This document shows positions 12,691 to 20,848 of a DNA stretch of 41,753 nucleotides, piece after piece. The position numbers were made by a program, and so were the translations under genes. Under the pieces are notes generated by a model, which was not told the origin of the DNA, did no database searches, and worked only from the letters and a program-made list of their open reading frames with translations. How positions within the stretch are numbered: position 1 is the stretch's first letter; the number at the start of each line of letters is the position of its first letter. This DNA comes from Frigoribacterium faeni (GTDB lineage Bacteria; Actinomycetota; Actinomycetes; Actinomycetales; Microbacteriaceae). The stretch is taken from positions 1-41,753 of the forward strand of contig NZ_BJUV01000025.1 of the NCBI RefSeq assembly GCF_007988805.1. Reading direction: 5' to 3'.

Positions 12691-14024
12691 GCGCCGGCCC
12701 TGCGGATCGACAGGCCCTTGTTGCGGAACACCGAGATGATGTCCTGCTCGGCCTGCGCGACGGCGTCGACGAGGGTGCCGCCGGACGCCTTGCCGCGGAA
12801 CCCGTCGCTGAGGATGTTGAACGACTGCTGGGTGACCGGCCACCAGCTCCAGTCCTGGTTCTGGCTGCTCTGCTCGGTCGCGGGCACGAAGACCTCCTGG
12901 TTGTAGTCCTGCCCGCTGAAGAAGGCGCTCGGCTCCTGCCGGGCGGTGCCCACGACGTCGCGGGCGGGCGACCAGCCGATGCCGCAGTGCTCGATCATGG
13001 CGTCGACCCCCTCACGGGTGGTCGTCATCCAGACGGCGAAGTCGAGCGCCTCCTTCGGGTGCGCGCTGTTCGCCAGGACGGCCGAGGTGGAGCCGCCGAT
13101 GAAGCTCGAGGCGTAGCCGCCGCTCCAGGTGGGCATAGGGGCGACCTCCCACCGGCCCTCGGCACCGCTGACGCCCTCGATCAGGGCGTCGCCCCACGAG
13201 CCGGTGGTGCAGGTGGCCAGGCCGTCGTTCGCGGCCGCGGCGAACCAGGCGGGCGAGTAGGCGGTGTACGAGGTCGTGACGATGCCGTCGTCGATGGCCC
13301 GGTCGAAGAACGCGGCGACCTGCAGCGTGGCGTCGTCGGTCATGTCGATCACCCACCCGTCGTCCTCCGCGCGCAGCCAGGCGGCGCCGGCCTGGGTGGC
13401 GTAGGCGGCGAAGACCGAGGCGTCGGACAGCGGGAAGACGTCCATGTAGATCCCCTGGCCCGTCAGCTCGGCGCCGGTCGCCGCCCAGTCGTCCCACGTG
13501 CGGGGCGCACCGGCGCCGACGGACTCGAGGATGTCGGGTCGGTAGAACGTGCCCATCGGCCCGCTGTCCTGCGGGATCGCGTAGACGCCTCCGGCGTAGT
13601 TGACCTGGTTCCAGAGGGTGGGGTCGTAGAGCTCGGCGTACTCGTCGGCGCCGTAGCGACGGAGGTCGACGACGCCGTTGGCGAGCAGGAACTCGGGCAG
13701 CGAGCGCAGCTCGACCTGCGCCAGGTCGGGTCCGGCGCCGGCCGCCAGAGCCGAGTAGAGCTTCTGGTAGCCGCCGACGTTGCCGCCCGGGATGAAGACC
13801 GCCTCGACCTGGACGTCGGGGTGCGAGCGGTTGTAGATCGCGCAGACCTGGTCGAGTCCCTTGAGCCACGCCCAGTACTGGAGCCGGACGGGGCCGTCGG
13901 CCGGCGGGATGGTCGGGAGGCTGTTCACCGAGGTGGTGCCGGGCGTCGCGCACCCGGCCAGCAGGGCCGCGGCCCCGGCGCTCAGGCCGAGGCCCAGGAG
14001 CTGTCGTCGACTGAGGGGACTCAT
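12687..14024 (-). CDS. Extracellular sugar-binding lipoprotein (CUT1 family)
   Basis: The 445-residue protein begins with a twin-arginine-type lipoprotein signal, S-R-R-Q-L-L-G-L-G-L, ending at lipobox L-L-A-G-C. Typical family-1 solute-binding features follow: L-Q-Y-W-A-W-L-K-G, Y-Q-K-L-Y-S-A-L-A-A-G-A-G-P-D-L-A-Q near residue 95, and Y-A-I-P-Q-D-S-G-P-M-G near 155. It would capture an oligosaccharide, probably a galactoside given lacZ in the same operon, and hand it to the permeases. ATG 14024 is preferred over GTG 14030; GAAGTGAG lies just upstream. It is the first gene of the operon. Confidence 0.9.
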
Positions 14025-14057
14025 CTGCACTCACTTCATCGTGGACCGGACCAGGCG

Positions 14058-14063
14058 AACCTA
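14058..14063 (-). promoter_or_regulatory. -10 box TAGGTT for the sugar operon
   Basis: TAGGTT on the minus strand, with a TTCGAG/TTTCGA -35 candidate 19-20 bases upstream (14083-14089). The predicted leader is about 27 nt. The dyad at 14072-14087 lies between the two boxes. Confidence 0.45.
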
Positions 14064-14071
14064 ACACAATG

Positions 14072-14087
14072 TCGAGTGCTCGCTCGA
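14072..14087. promoter_or_regulatory. Candidate operator TCGAG-N6-CTCGA
   Basis: TCGAGTGCTCGCTCGA is a dyad inside the promoter of the sugar operon and 43 bases before the TetR start. The divergent TetR regulator is the obvious candidate to bind it, so blocking RNA polymerase is the likely mode. Confidence 0.5.
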
Positions 14088-14098
14088 AATTCACCCGG

Positions 14099-14109
14099 GG
14101 AGGCGCGGG
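14099..14109 (-). repeat. Dispersed repeat core upstream of tetR
   Basis: GGAGGCGCGGG lies between the sugar-operon promoter and the TAGGCT box of the TetR gene. Confidence 0.6.
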
Positions 14110-14116
14110 CGAGCCG

Positions 14117-14122
14117 TAGGCT
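14117..14122 (+). promoter_or_regulatory. -10 box TAGGCT, leaderless start of TetR
   Basis: TAGGCT is followed by seven bases and then ATG 14130. Confidence 0.45.
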
Positions 14123-14129
14123 GCCCCTC

Positions 14130-14822
14130 ATGACCGCAGCCGACCGCTCCGACGCCTCGCCCGCGGACGGCGTCGAGGCGACGCCGCGCCCGGCCGCGCC
14201 GGGCCGAGGGCGCGGCTCGCGCGGCCCCTACGCGAAGTCCGCGGAGCGGCGTGCGGCCATCGTCGACGCCGCCTTCGACGTGTTCTCGTCCCGCGGCTAC
14301 CGGGGCGGGTCGCTGCAGGAGGTCGCCGACCGCGTCGGCGTCAGCCAGACCAGCCTGCTGCACTACTTCCCGTCGAAGCGCGATCTGCTCCGGGCCGTGC
14401 TCGAGCGGCGCGACGCCGTGTCGATCCGGGGCGACGGGTCCGGAGGCGCGGGTCCCGGCTCCGCGGCCGACGGCGACGAGGACTTCACCGAGGCCGTCCT
14501 GCGACAGGCCCGCCACAACGAGGCGGTGCCCGGCCTCATCGGGCTCTACACGGCGCTGGCCGGCGAGGCGACGACGGACGACTCCCCCGTGCGCGACTAC
14601 GTGGCCTCGCGCTTCGACGACCTGCGGTCCGAGTACGCCGCGGGCTTCCGGGCCCTCCGTGAGCAGGGCCGCCTGGTCGACGGGGTCGACCCCGACCGGG
14701 CGGCGGCCGCGCTCGTGGCCCTGTGGGACGGCATCCAGCTGCAGTGGCTCATCGATCCGACGAGCGTCGACGTCGTCGCCCAGCTGCGGGAGCACATCGA
14801 TCGGATCGTGCTCCCCGCCTGA
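14130..14822 (+). CDS. TetR-family transcriptional regulator (sugar operon)
   Basis: The 230-residue protein has a disordered basic N-terminus (1-37), then the TetR helix-turn-helix: R-R-A-A-I-V-D-A-A-F-D-V-F-S, G-G-S-L-Q-E-V-A-D-R-V-G-V-S-Q-T-S-L-L-H-Y-F near residues 61-85. The C-terminal ligand domain (about 120-228) is helical with no clear ligand clue. It faces the sugar-uptake/lacZ operon, and a dyad lies in that promoter, so it probably controls that operon and itself. A Gly-rich insert G-G-A-G after helix 4 comes from a dispersed repeat copy. Confidence 0.85.
   Translation: MTAADRSDASPADGVEATPRPAAPGRGRGSRGPYAKSAERRAAIVDAAFDVFSSRGYRGGSLQEVADRVGVSQTSLLHYFPSKRDLLRAVLERRDAVSIRGDGSGGAGPGSAADGDEDFTEAVLRQARHNEAVPGLIGLYTALAGEATTDDSPVRDYVASRFDDLRSEYAAGFRALREQGRLVDGVDPDRAAAALVALWDGIQLQWLIDPTSVDVVAQLREHIDRIVLPA
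14442..14452 (-). repeat. Dispersed repeat core in tetR
   Basis: The extended form GGAGGCGCGGGTC reads G-G-A-G in the loop between the DNA-binding and ligand domains. Confidence 0.65.
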
Positions 14823-14839
14823 CACCGGGCCCGCGAGCG

Positions 14840-15292
14840 CTACTTCGAGGAGGTCAGCTGCGCGCGGAGGGCCTGACGGTCGCGCCAGGCGCCGGTCGAC
14901 CAGAGGGCGAGCAGCACGAGGAGGGGCTGGCCGATCAGACGGACGGCGCGCTTCGTGTCGGTGTCGAGCCCGAACGCGCTGGTGTGCGTGACGAGCTGCG
15001 AGATGTTGCCGGGGAAGATCGCCACGAAGAACGCGGCGACGAGCCAGCCGACGGCCACCCGCTTCCTGCCGAGGACGAGCAGCGCGCCGCCGAGGGTGAT
15101 CTCGACGAAGCCGGAGGCGAGCACGACGGCGTCCTCGTCGAACGGGAGCCACTCGGGCACCTGCGCGCGGAAGTCGTCCCGGGCGAAGGTGAGGTGGCTC
15201 GTTCCGGCGAAGGCGAGCATCGCACCGAGGGCGAGGCGCCCGATGGTGCGCGGGAGGGAGGTGGGGCGGGGGCGTGTGAGTCGGCGGGCCAT
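14840..15292 (-). CDS. DoxX-like membrane protein
   Basis: This 150-residue integral membrane protein has about four hydrophobic segments after a basic N-terminus. The pattern F-A-G-T-S-H-L-T-F-A-R in TM1 and the later P-E-W-L-P near residue 50 fit the DoxX/YkgB-type superfamily often annotated only as DoxX family. No function is established. ATG 15292 is chosen because CAGACT ends six bases upstream; longer starts lack support. It is divergent from a second DoxX protein, 59 bases away. Confidence 0.75.
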   Translation of the reverse strand: MARRLTRPRPTSLPRTIGRLALGAMLAFAGTSHLTFARDDFRAQVPEWLPFDEDAVVLASGFVEITLGGALLVLGRKRVAVGWLVAAFFVAIFPGNISQLVTHTSAFGLDTDTKRAVRLIGQPLLVLLALWSTGAWRDRQALRAQLTSSK

Positions 15293-15298
15293 CCGCCC

Positions 15299-15304
15299 AG
15301 TCTG
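15299..15304 (-). promoter_or_regulatory. -10 box CAGACT, leaderless start of DoxX-like gene
   Basis: CAGACT on the minus strand, six bases before ATG 15292. Confidence 0.35.
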
Positions 15305-15339
15305 CTCCCCCCGGGCGGGCGCTCGCGACCCGGTCGGGG

Positions 15340-15345
15340 TAGGAA
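15340..15345 (+). promoter_or_regulatory. Possible -10 box TAGGAA of the DoxX gene
   Basis: TAGGAA is six bases before ATG 15352. The final base differs from TANNNT, so this is weaker than the others; AGGAA could instead be a ribosome site. Confidence 0.3.
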
Positions 15346-15351
15346 CGAGCC

Positions 15352-15867
15352 ATGAGCCTCGCATCCACACTCCTCCGCCTCACCGTCGGCGGCTTCTTCG
15401 TGGGCCACGGCCTGCAGAAGCTCACCGGCGCCTTCGACGGGCCCGGCCTGGCCGGCACCGAGCAGATGATGGCCGGCACGGGCATGCACCCCGCGGCCCG
15501 CAACGCCCGCCTCGTCGCCGTCACCGAGACCGCCGGCGGGGCCGCTCTCGCCCTGGGCGCGGCCACCCCGCTGGCCGCGGCCGGGATCGTCGGCACCATG
15601 GTGACCGCCATCCGCAAGGTGCACGCCGCCAAGGGCCCGTGGAACACCGAGGGCGGCTACGAGTACAACGCCGTGCTGATCGCGGCGGCGGCCGCCGTCG
15701 CGGCCGGCCCGGGAGGCCCGTCGATCGACCAGGTCTTCGGCAGGAGGTCGTGGGGCGCGGGCGGCACGGTGTTCGCCCTCGTCGCGGGCGTGATCGCGTC
15801 GTTCGTGGCGGTCGAGCTCGGCCGTCGCGCGACGCCCGCCGAGACCCCGGCTCCCGACGCGGACTGA
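15352..15867 (+). CDS. DoxX family membrane protein
   Basis: The 171-residue protein fits the DoxX family: F-F-V-G-H-G-L-Q-K-L-T-G-A-F in TM1, G-G-A-A-L-A-L-G-A-A-T-P-L in TM2, V-H-A-A-K-G-P-W-N-T-E-G-G-Y-E-Y-N between TM3 and TM4. The final segment reaches residue 160. DoxX members are linked to redox and quinone functions in some bacteria, but the role here is unknown. The ATG is the first in frame after the predicted promoter. A terminator-like hairpin follows. Confidence 0.85.
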   Translation: MSLASTLLRLTVGGFFVGHGLQKLTGAFDGPGLAGTEQMMAGTGMHPAARNARLVAVTETAGGAALALGAATPLAAAGIVGTMVTAIRKVHAAKGPWNTEGGYEYNAVLIAAAAAVAAGPGGPSIDQVFGRRSWGAGGTVFALVAGVIASFVAVELGRRATPAETPAPDAD

Positions 15868-15904
15868 GCTCCGTCCACCGACCCCGCCTCGTCCTCCCCT
15901 CCCC

Positions 15905-15938
15905 CGGCGCGGCGACTCCTCGCGGAGTCGTCGCGCCG
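15905..15938 (+). terminator. 15-bp stem hairpin after DoxX
   Basis: Arms 15905-15919 and 15924-15938 pair over 15 positions with one G-T pair and a four-base loop. There is no T tract. It separates DoxX from recQ. Confidence 0.6.
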
Positions 15939-15971
15939 TCCGGTGTCGCCGGCGCTGACGGTGGCCTCTGA

Positions 15972-15977
15972 CACCAT
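15972..15977 (+). promoter_or_regulatory. -10 box CACCAT, leaderless start of recQ
   Basis: CACCAT is six bases before ATG 15984, within TGACACCATGGGCGC; the SNF2 gene has a near-identical arrangement. Confidence 0.35.
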
Positions 15978-15983
15978 GGGCGC

Positions 15984-18107
15984 ATGACACCGACGAGCAC
16001 CGCGACCGACATCGACGCCGAGGCCCTCGAGCTGCTCCGCGCCCTCACCGGCCGTGACGACGCCGTGTTCCACGACGGCCAGCTCGAGGCGATCCGGGCG
16101 CTGGTGGCCGACCGGCGTCGCGCGCTCGTCGTGCAGCGCACCGGCTGGGGCAAGTCGGCCGTCTACTTCATCGCGACGCTGCTGCTCCGCCGCCGCGGCA
16201 CCGGGCCGACCCTGCTCGTCTCCCCGCTGCTCGCGCTGATGCGCGACCAGGTCGCCGCCGCCCGCCGGGCCGGCGTCCGCGCCGTCGCCGTCAACTCCGC
16301 GAACGCGCATGAGTGGTCCGACGTCCAGCAGCAGCTCGTCGACGACGAGATCGACGTCCTCCTCGTCTCGCCCGAGCGCCTCAACAACCCCCGGTTCCGC
16401 GACGAGCAGCTGCCGGTGCTGATCGCCCGGCTCGGCATGCTCGTCGTCGACGAGGCCCACTGCATCTCCGACTGGGGACACGACTTCCGACCCGACTACC
16501 GCCGCCTGGCCGACCTGATCCGCACCCTGCCCTCGGGCGTGCCCGTCCTCGCGACGACCGCGACGGCCAACGCGCGCGTCGTCGCCGACGTGGCCGAGCA
16601 GCTCGCGGTGGGGCCGGGCGACGACGTCCTGACCATCCGCGGATCGCTGGCCCGCGCCTCCCTGCGGCTGGGGGTGCTGCAGCTGCCGACCTCGCGCGAC
16701 CGGCTCGGCTGGCTGCTCAGCCACCTCGTCGATCTCCCGGGCAGCGGCATCATCTACACCCTGACCATCGCGGCCGCCGACGACACCGCCCGTCTCCTGC
16801 GCGAGGCGGGGCACGACGTCCGGTCGTACTCGGGTCGCACCGACCCGGAAGAACGCGAGCAGCTCGAGCAGCGCCTGAAGGACAACGACCTCAAGGCCCT
16901 CGTGGCGACGAGCGCCCTCGGCATGGGGTTCGACAAGCCCGACCTCGGCTTCGTCGTGCACCTCGGGGCGCCGTCGTCGCCCGTCGCGTACTACCAGCAG
17001 ATCGGCCGCGCCGGTCGGGCCACGGACAACGCCGACGTGCTCCTGCTGCCCGGCACGGAGGACGCCGAGATCTGGCAGTACTTCGCGACCGCGTCGATGC
17101 CCTCCGAGGCTCGCGCGTCGGCCGTGCTCGCCGAACTGGGCGATGCCCCGCTGTCGACCCCGGCCCTCGAGGCACGGGTCGACGTGAAGCGCACGCCCCT
17201 CGAGCTGATGCTCAAGGTGCTCGACGTCGACGGCGCCGTCCGGCGCGTGCAGGGCGGCTGGGTCAGCACCGGCACCCCCTGGGTCTACGACGGCGAGAGA
17301 TACGACCGGATCGCAGCCGCCCGCGTCGCCGAGCAGGAGTCGATGCTCGCCTATCAGCGCGCGACCACCTGCCGCATGCAGATGCTCCAGGTCGATCTCG
17401 ACGACCCCGACGCGAAGCCCTGCGGCCGCTGCGACGTGTGCGCGGGCGCGTGGTACCCGACCGGGATCACGGGCGATGCGGCCACCTCGGCCTCGAGCTC
17501 GCTCGATCGGGTCGGCGTCGAGATCGACCCGCGCGCCCAGTGGCCGACGGGCGCCGACCGCGCGGGGGTGCCCGTCAAGGGCAAGCTGGCGGAGGGCGAG
17601 CGCATCGAGCAGGGCCGAGCCCTCGCCCGGCTCACCGACCTCGGCTGGGGCAACACGCTGCGCGAGGTGTTCGCGACCACGGCGGCGGACGCGCCGCTGT
17701 CCACGCACCTGCTCGACGGCGTGGTCCGGGTGCTCAAGGAGTGGCCGTGGGCCGAGCGTCCCGTCGGCGTGGTGGCGATGCCGTCGAGCTCGCGTCCGCA
17801 GCTCGTGGGGTCGCTCGCGGAGGCGATCAGCACCGTCGGACGTCTCCCTCTGCTCGGCACGCTGTCGAGCACGCGGCCCTCGACCGGGCGCGGCCAGGGC
17901 GGGAACAGCGTCTACCGGCTCGCCGACGTCTGGCAGTCGTTCACGGTCGGGCCCGAACTCGCCGAGGCGCTGGCCGGCGTCGACGGACCCGTGCTGCTCG
18001 TCGACGATCTCGTCGACAGCCGCTGGACGATGACGGTGGCCGGTCGCGAGCTGCGCCGTGCCGGGGCGAGGGCCGTGCTGCCGTTCGCCCTCGGCGTGGT
18101 CGGCTGA
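15984..18107 (+). CDS. recQ: RecQ helicase with C-terminal phosphoribosyltransferase-like domain
   Basis: The 707-residue protein has a RecQ-type SF2 helicase core: Walker A in Q-R-T-G-W-G-K-S-A near residue 50, D-E-A-H box V-V-D-E-A-H-C-I-S-D-W-G-H-D-F near 155, G-M-G-F-D-K-P-D and Q-Q-I-G-R-A-G-R in the second lobe near 310-345. A zinc-binding C-x17-C-x2-C-x2-C cluster is at about 463-485. After it come 200 residues ending with P-V-L-L-V-D-D-L-V-D-S-R-W-T, the phosphate-binding signature of type I phosphoribosyltransferases, in place of an HRDC domain. The helicase would unwind DNA in repair or restart; what the C-terminal domain does is unknown. It converges on the monooxygenase gene with 35 bases between. 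Confidence 0.9.
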   Translation: MTPTSTATDIDAEALELLRALTGRDDAVFHDGQLEAIRALVADRRRALVVQRTGWGKSAVYFIATLLLRRRGTGPTLLVSPLLALMRDQVAAARRAGVRAVAVNSANAHEWSDVQQQLVDDEIDVLLVSPERLNNPRFRDEQLPVLIARLGMLVVDEAHCISDWGHDFRPDYRRLADLIRTLPSGVPVLATTATANARVVADVAEQLAVGPGDDVLTIRGSLARASLRLGVLQLPTSRDRLGWLLSHLVDLPGSGIIYTLTIAAADDTARLLREAGHDVRSYSGRTDPEEREQLEQRLKDNDLKALVATSALGMGFDKPDLGFVVHLGAPSSPVAYYQQIGRAGRATDNADVLLLPGTEDAEIWQYFATASMPSEARASAVLAELGDAPLSTPALEARVDVKRTPLELMLKVLDVDGAVRRVQGGWVSTGTPWVYDGERYDRIAAARVAEQESMLAYQRATTCRMQMLQVDLDDPDAKPCGRCDVCAGAWYPTGITGDAATSASSSLDRVGVEIDPRAQWPTGADRAGVPVKGKLAEGERIEQGRALARLTDLGWGNTLREVFATTAADAPLSTHLLDGVVRVLKEWPWAERPVGVVAMPSSSRPQLVGSLAEAISTVGRLPLLGTLSSTRPSTGRGQGGNSVYRLADVWQSFTVGPELAEALAGVDGPVLLVDDLVDSRWTMTVAGRELRRAGARAVLPFALGVVG
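16651..16661 (+). repeat. Dispersed repeat core in recQ
   Basis: Encodes A223-R-A-S-L227 in the same frame as the other T-R-A-S copies, but within the conserved helicase core, so it may be a chance match. Confidence 0.35.
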
Positions 18108-18142
18108 GGGTCGCCGGTACCTCCGTCCCGCGCACCCCGCCC

Positions 18143-19693
18143 TCAGCGTGAGAAGCGCATGCCGTCACGGGTCAGGGTGCTGTGCCGCATCAGCCACACG
18201 TCGCGGGGGTAGTTCTGGTGCAACCGCCAGGGCGACCTCGCGCCCTGGCGGGGCATCAGGTGGATCCCCCGGGTGACGTAGCCGCTCGTCAGATCGATCA
18301 ACGGGCTGGTCCGCCCCGGGTCCGCCGGTGCGACCGGCGTGGCCGAACGGAGGCCGCGGCGGTCCATGCGGCGCAGCATACGCGACAGGTACCGGCCCAC
18401 CAGGTCGATCTTCAACGTCCACGACGCGTTGGTGTAGCCGATCGCGAACGCGAAGTTCGGCACGTCGGCCAGCATGAACCCCTTGTAGGTCAGCTTCGTG
18501 GCCGGGTCGACGGGCTCGCCGTCCATCGACAGGCGCAGACCTCCGAAGAGCAGCAGATTCAGCCCGGTGGCCGTGACGACCACGTCCGCGGGCAGCACCC
18601 GCGCCTCCTGACCGTCGCGCCCCTCCACACGGACGCCCTCGGCCGTGAAGCGATCGACGCCGTCGGTGACGACCGACGCCGCGCCGGACCTCAGACTCCG
18701 GAAGAGCGCGCCGTCGGGGGTGATGCAGAGGCGCTGGTCCCACGGGTCGTAGCTCGGCTGGAAGTGCCGGTCGACGTCGAATCCCTCGGGCAGGCGGCGC
18801 TCGACGCCCGAGCGCAGGAACGCCTTCATCCGCTCGGGTGACCGGCGACTCGCCTGATAGCTGAGCAGCGCCATGCCGATGCTCCGCCACCGGACCAGAC
18901 GGTCGTCGACGGACCTCGGCAGCAGGCGGCGCCAGGCCCGGGGCTCCTTGCGACGGGACGGCAGCGAGAGCACGTAGGTCGGCGACCGCTGCAGCATGGT
19001 CACGTGCTCCGCCTGCTCCGCGAGGGCCGGCACGAGCGTCACCGCCGTCGCGCCCGAGCCGATCACGACGACGCGCTTGCCGGACACGTCGAGGTCGACG
19101 GGCCAGTGCTGCGGATGCACGACCCGGCCGGCGAAGTCCGCGCGCCCCGGGAACTCCGGCGACCAGCCCTCGTCGTAGCGGTAGTACCCCGAGCAGACGA
19201 CGACGAAGCCGCAGGTGATCGTGACGCGCCGGGTCGGCGGGACCGGTTCCGTGCCTCCTCCGGGTCCGGTGACCTCCATCGTGATCGTCCAGCGCGCGTC
19301 GGCTGACGACCAGTCGGCGGCCACGACCCGGTGGCCGTATCGCACGAGGTCGGCCACGCCGGTCTCGACGGCGGTGTCGCGCACGTAGTCGCGGATCGCC
19401 TCGCCGGGAGCGATCGACCGCGGGTCGCGCCAGGGACGATCGGCGTAGCCCAGCGTGAACATGTCGCTGTCCGAGCGCACCCCGGGATAGCGGAAGAGGT
19501 CCCAGGTGCCGCCCATCGCGTGGCGCGCCTCGACGACGGCGAGGCTGCGCGCCGGGTGGTCCCGACGCAGGCGCGCGGCGATGCCGACGCCCGACAGGCC
19601 CGCCCCGATCACGAGCAGGTCGACGTGCTCGGACGCGCCGTCGACGGGGACCCCGGGTCCGGACGCCGTGGAGGCGCGGGTCGGGTCGGTCAC
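18143..19693 (-). CDS. EthA-like flavin monooxygenase (Baeyer-Villiger type)
   Basis: The 516-residue protein has an FAD Rossmann motif V-I-G-A-G-L-S-G-V-G-I-A-A, then G-G-T-W-D-L-F-R-Y-P-G-V-R-S-D-S-D-M, the class B monooxygenase fingerprint F-A-G-R-V-V-H-P-Q-H-W-P near residue 180, and an NADPH fold V-V-V-I-G-S-G-A-T-A-V. The A-T-G-L-N-L-L-L-F-G-G and Y-T-N-A-S-W-T-L-K segments are typical of the EthA group. Such enzymes insert oxygen next to a ketone, giving an ester, or oxidise sulfur. GTG 19693 overlaps the alcohol dehydrogenase stop as GTGA, so an alcohol-to-ketone-to-ester sequence is plausible. T5-R-A-S-T9 comes from the dispersed repeat. Confidence 0.9.
   Translation of the reverse strand: MTDPTRASTASGPGVPVDGASEHVDLLVIGAGLSGVGIAARLRRDHPARSLAVVEARHAMGGTWDLFRYPGVRSDSDMFTLGYADRPWRDPRSIAPGEAIRDYVRDTAVETGVADLVRYGHRVVAADWSSADARWTITMEVTGPGGGTEPVPPTRRVTITCGFVVVCSGYYRYDEGWSPEFPGRADFAGRVVHPQHWPVDLDVSGKRVVVIGSGATAVTLVPALAEQAEHVTMLQRSPTYVLSLPSRRKEPRAWRRLLPRSVDDRLVRWRSIGMALLSYQASRRSPERMKAFLRSGVERRLPEGFDVDRHFQPSYDPWDQRLCITPDGALFRSLRSGAASVVTDGVDRFTAEGVRVEGRDGQEARVLPADVVVTATGLNLLLFGGLRLSMDGEPVDPATKLTYKGFMLADVPNFAFAIGYTNASWTLKIDLVGRYLSRMLRRMDRRGLRSATPVAPADPGRTSPLIDLTSGYVTRGIHLMPRQGARSPWRLHQNYPRDVWLMRHSTLTRDGMRFSR
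18598..18608 (+). repeat. Dispersed repeat core in the monooxygenase gene (internal)
   Basis: Antisense; the coding strand reads Q-E-A-R-V in a variable loop before the conserved A-T-G-L-N block. Confidence 0.5.
19670..19680 (-). repeat. Dispersed repeat core, N-terminus of the monooxygenase
   Basis: Thirteen-base match GACCCGCGCCTCC on the coding strand; encodes T-R-A-S-T ahead of the Rossmann fold. Confidence 0.7.
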
Positions 19694-20691
19694 GGGACCA
19701 GCACGATGCGGATCGGGTCGCCCTCCTTGCGCTCGAGCATCTCGACGGCGCGGGCGGCCTCGGCCAGCGGCACGGTCGCGCTCACCGAGCGGGAGAACTC
19801 GAGTCGGCCGAGGGCCGTGAGGGCCACGAGCGTCGTCACGTCGGCGGGCTCGGAGCCGTAGTGACCGAGGATCTGCTGCTGCAGGTAGCTGAACCTCGTG
19901 CCGTCGGCGACGGTGATCGGCTGGTCGGTCAGACCGACGAGGGTGAGCCTGCCGCGGTAGCCGAGGCAGGCGACGGCCTGCTCGCGCACCGCGGGCACCC
20001 CGGCGAAGTCGAACGCCCGGGCCAGGCCCGCCCCGCCCGTCGCGGCCCCCATCGCCTGCGCGAAACCGGGGTCGGCCGGATCGAGCGCGACGTCGGCCCC
20101 GAAGGCGAGTGCCCGTTCGCGGGCGCGAGGCAGGGGGTCGACGGCGATGATCGGCGCCGCGCCGAGCAGAGCCAGCAGCTGGACGGCGTGCGCGCCGAGA
20201 CCGCCGACGCCCCAGACGCCCACGGCCGTGGCGGGACGGGTCTGCGCCGTGGTCGTCAGTGCGGCCCATGGCGTCGAGACGGCGTCGGGGATGAAGCAGG
20301 CCTGCTCGAAGGGCAGGGAGTCGGGGATCGGCACGACGGTGTCCGCGCGGGCCACGGCGTACTCGGCCCAGCCGCCGTCGTAGTCGACCCCGCGGGTGTG
20401 CACCGTGCCGTCGCGCTCCTCGCCGGCCTGCAGCAGCACCCGGTCGCCGACGCTGAGGTGCCGGACGCCGTCGCCGACCTGGTCCACCGTGCCGGCCACC
20501 TCATGGCCGAGGGTGACGACGTCGCCCTGGAGGTGCAGGGGCGTGAGCGCCCCCTGGATCAGGTGCACGTCGCTGAGACAGACGCCCGCGGCGGCCACCG
20601 CGATGCGGACCTCTCCGGGGCCGGCGTCGGGCGTCGGCACCTCCTCGACGGAGAGACGACGGGTGGCGAGGGAGAGACGTCCGGCGAGCAT
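19690..20691 (-). CDS. Zinc-dependent alcohol dehydrogenase (MDR family)
   Basis: The 333-residue medium-chain dehydrogenase has G-V-C-L-S-D-V-H (first catalytic zinc ligand), G-H-E-V-A-G near residue 63 and the NAD(P) fold motif V-W-G-V-G-G-L-G-A-H-A-V near 160, followed by an acidic end I-I-A-V-D-P that favours NAD. The four-Cys structural zinc loop is absent or shortened. It oxidises an alcohol or reduces a carbonyl; the substrate is not evident. ATG 20691 was chosen because M-L-A-G-R-L begins the conserved fold; no strong ribosome site is visible. It is coupled to the Baeyer-Villiger monooxygenase downstream. Confidence 0.85.
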   Translation of the reverse strand: MLAGRLSLATRRLSVEEVPTPDAGPGEVRIAVAAAGVCLSDVHLIQGALTPLHLQGDVVTLGHEVAGTVDQVGDGVRHLSVGDRVLLQAGEERDGTVHTRGVDYDGGWAEYAVARADTVVPIPDSLPFEQACFIPDAVSTPWAALTTTAQTRPATAVGVWGVGGLGAHAVQLLALLGAAPIIAVDPLPRARERALAFGADVALDPADPGFAQAMGAATGGAGLARAFDFAGVPAVREQAVACLGYRGRLTLVGLTDQPITVADGTRFSYLQQQILGHYGSEPADVTTLVALTALGRLEFSRSVSATVPLAEAARAVEMLERKEGDPIRIVLVP

Positions 20692-20720
20692 TCTCGAATC
20701 CGTTCTGCGGCGGCCTCGAC

Positions 20721-20738
20721 CCGGTCTGCTCTGACCGG
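20721..20738. promoter_or_regulatory. Candidate operator CCGGTC-N6-GACCGG
   Basis: An exact dyad 30 bases upstream of the alcohol dehydrogenase start, of the size bound by TetR- or MarR-type regulators. No regulator gene adjoins it. Confidence 0.4.
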
Positions 20739-20786
20739 TGGGTCCGTTCCGCGAGGTGGACGTTACGCCGCGACCCCGGGACGAGG

Positions 20787-20838
20787 CTCGGACGGCGCTC
20801 GACCCCTCGCCGGGACGAGGGGTCGGGCGCCGTCCGAG
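20787..20838 (-). terminator. 23-bp stem hairpin after dctA
   Basis: Arms 20787-20809 and 20816-20838 pair at all 23 positions (one G-T) around a six-base loop. It begins 11 bases past the dctA stop on the minus strand and has no T tract. It would insulate dctA from the alcohol dehydrogenase operon. Confidence 0.65.
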
Positions 20839-20848
20839 GCCGCCGGCG

